DNA of 23,880 nucleotides from positions 1-23,880 of the forward strand of contig JAEWYL010000203.1 of NCBI GenBank assembly GCA_023395675.1, written 5' to 3'. Within the stretch, counting starts at the first letter, position 1. Every line of letters starts with the position of its first letter. The translations under genes and the position numbers were made by a program. Under the pieces are notes generated by a model, which did no database searches, had not been told where the DNA came from, and saw nothing but the letters and a program-made list of their open reading frames with translations. Positions 21,663-23,880 of the stretch are shown in pieces. The DNA comes from Chloroflexota bacterium (GTDB lineage Bacteria > Chloroflexota > Anaerolineae > Anaerolineales > UBA4823).

Positions 21663-23880
21663 ATGGCGAAATCACTCCCACCCGGCGAGATCAAGATCCC
21701 CGGAGTCCGGGCCCCGTTCGTGCTCAACGCCGTGCCGGATATCTTCGACGAGCGAGACCTGGAATACCGCCCGCGGCTGGAGCCGCTCCCACCCTCGATT
21801 GACCGGCGAGACCAGGACAAAGCCTTCTACGTGCTCCAGCAGGTGGGCAACTCCTGCACCGGGCACGCGGTCGCCGGGGTGGTCAACACCATCCAGGCCC
21901 GCCAGGCGCGCCGTCGGCAGCAGGCCTCCGGGCAGGAGGAGGGCGGCTTCCTGGAGCTGCCGCGCCTCAGCCCCTATATGATCTACTACCTGGCCCGCCG
22001 CTATGACGAGTTCGAGGGCGAGGAGGACCTGGGCTCCTCCCTGCGCGGCGCGTTCAAAGGCTGGTTCCACCACGGGCTGTGCTTCGAGACCGACTGGCCC
22101 GACCTGGACTTCGCCGCCGACCTGGACGACCCGGATTTCAAGCGCAAGTGCAGGCAGCACCCCCTCGGCGCTTACTACCGCATCAACCCCTTCCGCCTGG
22201 ACGATATGCAGTCCGCCATCGGCGAGCTGGACGCCATCGCCGTCTCCGCCGCCATCCACGACGGCTGGAAAAAGCCGGTGACCCTGGTGAACGACGCCGG
22301 GGAAGAGCAGCACGTGATCGCCCGCAGCAGCCGCCCCAAGCTGCTGGGCGGGCACGCCTTCATCATCGTCGGCTACAACCAGATCGGCTTTCTGGTGCAG
22401 AACTCCTGGGGTCCGGCCTGGGGCAAGAACGGCTTCGCCACCCTGCCCTACGAAGACTGGCTGGATTCCGCCTACGACGCCTGGGTGGCGCGACCCGGGG
22501 TGCCCCAGACTCCCTTCTATTCCGGCCGGGCGGTCTCTTTTGACGGCACCAAGGGGGCCCTGGTGCTGGGCAAAGGGCCCAATATCGAGCGCTTGAACCG
22601 CCATATCGTCAACCTGGGCAACAACGGGCGCTTCTCCACCTCCGGCAAGATCCGCAGCTCCTCCGTTCAGGTGGAGCGCATCTTTGAGAATATGGAGGCC
22701 CAGCACCAGGTCTGGAGCGAGGAGAATTCCTGCCAGAAGCGCCATATCGTGCTCTACGCCCACGGCGGGCTGGTCTCGGAGAGCGCGGCCCTGGAGGGCG
22801 CGCAGGCCTCCCTGAACTGGTGGTTGAACAACCGCGTCTATCCGGTTTACTTCGCCTGGCAGACCGGCGTCAGCGAGACCCTGCTGAACCAGGTCTTCGA
22901 TATCATGCAGGCCAGGCTGCCCGCCGGGGGCCTGGGTTTCGACCTGGAGGAGCAGTTCGACCGGCTGGTGGAGAAGCTGGTGCGGCAGAATTTCACCTGG
23001 GCTTGGAACCAGATGAAAGGCAACGCCCGGGCGGCTTCAGAGCCCCTGCGCGACGAGGCCCTGTGGGAGTGGGCTCCCGGACAGCTTCCGGAATCGAAAA
23101 TTCTCAAAGCCCCGGGCGCTTCGCTGGTAGCCGCCCGGCTGGCGCGCTACATCCAGAAGCACGGGGCGGAAAACGTGGCGGTGCACCTGGCGGGGCACAG
23201 CGCAGGCTCGATCTTCCACGCCGCCCTGCTGGAGCGCCTGGAGGAGGCCGGGGTACAGGTTGAATCCCTCGCTTTCCTGGCCCCGGGGCTGCGGGCGGAC
23301 GAGTTCGCCCGGGACGTGTACCCGCGCCTGGGCCCCGGCGGCCTGGTGAAGCGCGCCACGGTCTTCGTGCTGGGCGACCCGCTGGAACTGGAGGACACCT
23401 GCGGGCAGGGAGGCGTGACGGTCTATCACAAATCCCTGCTCTACCTGGTCTCGCGCGCGCTGGAGAAGCCGCTCAAACCAAAACAGGTGGAGACGCCCCT
23501 GCTGGGGCTGGAGCGTTCGTACGAGGCCAGGCTGGATGCGCTGGATGGGGGCACCCTGTACGACGCCATGCAGTCTACCGGCAGCGCGCTGGTGGTCTCC
23601 CGCTCGCAGGCCCCGGTGGACCTGCGCTGCGAGGCGGTCACCCACGGCGCGTTCGACAACGACCCGGCGACCATGACCTCGGTGCTGCTGCGCGCTTTCG
23701 ACCTGCCGGAATTCCGCAGCGAGCACATCTTCCAGGAGAACAGCGCCCTGCTGGACAGCAAGCCCCCGGTGGCGGTGGATCTCGCCCCGCAGCTCCCGGC
23801 AGGGTTTGAGCGCGCGGCGGTCTCGATCCGCACGCCCATGCGCGCCGCCGCCCTGCTCGAGGAGGCCCCGCCGGCTGCGG
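21663..23880 (+). CDS. Papain-like (C1) cysteine protease fused to an alpha/beta-hydrolase (3'-truncated)
   Basis: The frame runs from ATG 21663, 8 nt after AGGAGG, to the window end without a stop; 739 residues are visible. The protease part (about 45-265) has the papain layout: Q59 (oxyanion) and C65 in QQVGNSCTGHAV, H231 in LGGHAFIIVGYN and N247 in QNSWGPAWGKNGF. The Q-to-C spacing of six equals papain's Q19-C25. No signal peptide or propeptide is seen. A linker with LGNNGRFSTSGKIRSSS leads to a hydrolase-like region: HIVLYAHGGLVSE (HGG at 367-369, likely oxyanion strand), YPVYFAWQTG, then HLAGHSAGS with nucleophile S513. D572 (VLGDPLE) and H661 (VTHGAF) are candidates for the rest of the triad. 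The C-terminus is missing. A cytoplasmic dual hydrolase is inferred; its substrates and trigger are unknown. The two catalytic parts are well supported, their biological role is not. Confidence 0.85.
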   Translation, partial: MAKSLPPGEIKIPGVRAPFVLNAVPDIFDERDLEYRPRLEPLPPSIDRRDQDKAFYVLQQVGNSCTGHAVAGVVNTIQARQARRRQQASGQEEGGFLELPRLSPYMIYYLARRYDEFEGEEDLGSSLRGAFKGWFHHGLCFETDWPDLDFAADLDDPDFKRKCRQHPLGAYYRINPFRLDDMQSAIGELDAIAVSAAIHDGWKKPVTLVNDAGEEQHVIARSSRPKLLGGHAFIIVGYNQIGFLVQNSWGPAWGKNGFATLPYEDWLDSAYDAWVARPGVPQTPFYSGRAVSFDGTKGALVLGKGPNIERLNRHIVNLGNNGRFSTSGKIRSSSVQVERIFENMEAQHQVWSEENSCQKRHIVLYAHGGLVSESAALEGAQASLNWWLNNRVYPVYFAWQTGVSETLLNQVFDIMQARLPAGGLGFDLEEQFDRLVEKLVRQNFTWAWNQMKGNARAASEPLRDEALWEWAPGQLPESKILKAPGASLVAARLARYIQKHGAENVAVHLAGHSAGSIFHAALLERLEEAGVQVESLAFLAPGLRADEFARDVYPRLGPGGLVKRATVFVLGDPLELEDTCGQGGVTVYHKSLLYLVSRALEKPLKPKQVETPLLGLERSYEARLDALDGGTLYDAMQSTGSALVVSRSQAPVDLRCEAVTHGAFDNDPATMTSVLLRAFDLPEFRSEHIFQENSALLDSKPPVAVDLAPQLPAGFERAAVSIRTPMRAAALLEEAPPAA

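Noticed and set aside
21592..21981. Small + strand frame overlapping the start of the protease gene
   Set aside because: Ser/Arg-rich shadow composition. The frame from 21663 has a proper ribosome binding site and papain motifs.

Overview
The window is GC-rich, densely coded bacterial DNA. Secreted LysM/CAP and BNR-repeat proteins, nucleoside- and peptide-type ABC importers, propeller-type sensor kinases and isolated TATAAT-like boxes after GG suggest a member of the Chloroflexota, probably Anaerolineae. This placement is inference; no rRNA or tRNA gene was seen to anchor it.

Region 1 (1-4526, + strand): the 3' part of a BmpA/NupABC-type nucleoside importer operon. It holds an ATPase cut by the window edge and two permeases, followed 26 nt later by an ADP-ribosylglycohydrolase-family enzyme. 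The arrangement suggests uptake of a ribosyl compound followed by N-glycosidic cleavage. A perfect 12-bp inverted repeat closes the operon.

Region 2 (4527-9770): a CAP + 3 LysM + C-terminal membrane-anchor surface protein, possibly read from a leaderless mRNA. It faces a convergent Asp/Glu-racemase-like gene that lacks the second catalytic Cys. A non-coding block of nested inverted and direct repeats (about 7042-7439) follows. A secreted BNR-repeat propeller protein then runs up to a strong bidirectional terminator.

Region 3 (9834-20533, - strand): a signalling and transport cluster. In transcription order it reads: a very large sensor kinase (14 propeller repeats, Y_Y_Y, membrane segment, GAF, HisKA_3/HATPase); an overlapping NarL-type response regulator; a terminator; a stand-alone receiver; a 61-aa protein; an 866-aa family-5 substrate-binding lipoprotein whose two halves appear in swapped order; and DppB- and DppC-like permeases with large extra segments. 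No ATPase gene lies in the cluster. The kinase probably senses an extracytoplasmic ligand and controls uptake, but that link is inferred from gene order.

Region 4 (20700-23880, + strand): a small zinc-ribbon-like protein, an intergenic stretch with a perfect 20-bp inverted repeat, and a long gene open to the window end. That gene fuses a complete papain-like cysteine protease to an alpha/beta-hydrolase with a GHSAG nucleophile elbow. This fusion and the apparently permuted binding protein are the two most unusual items in the window.
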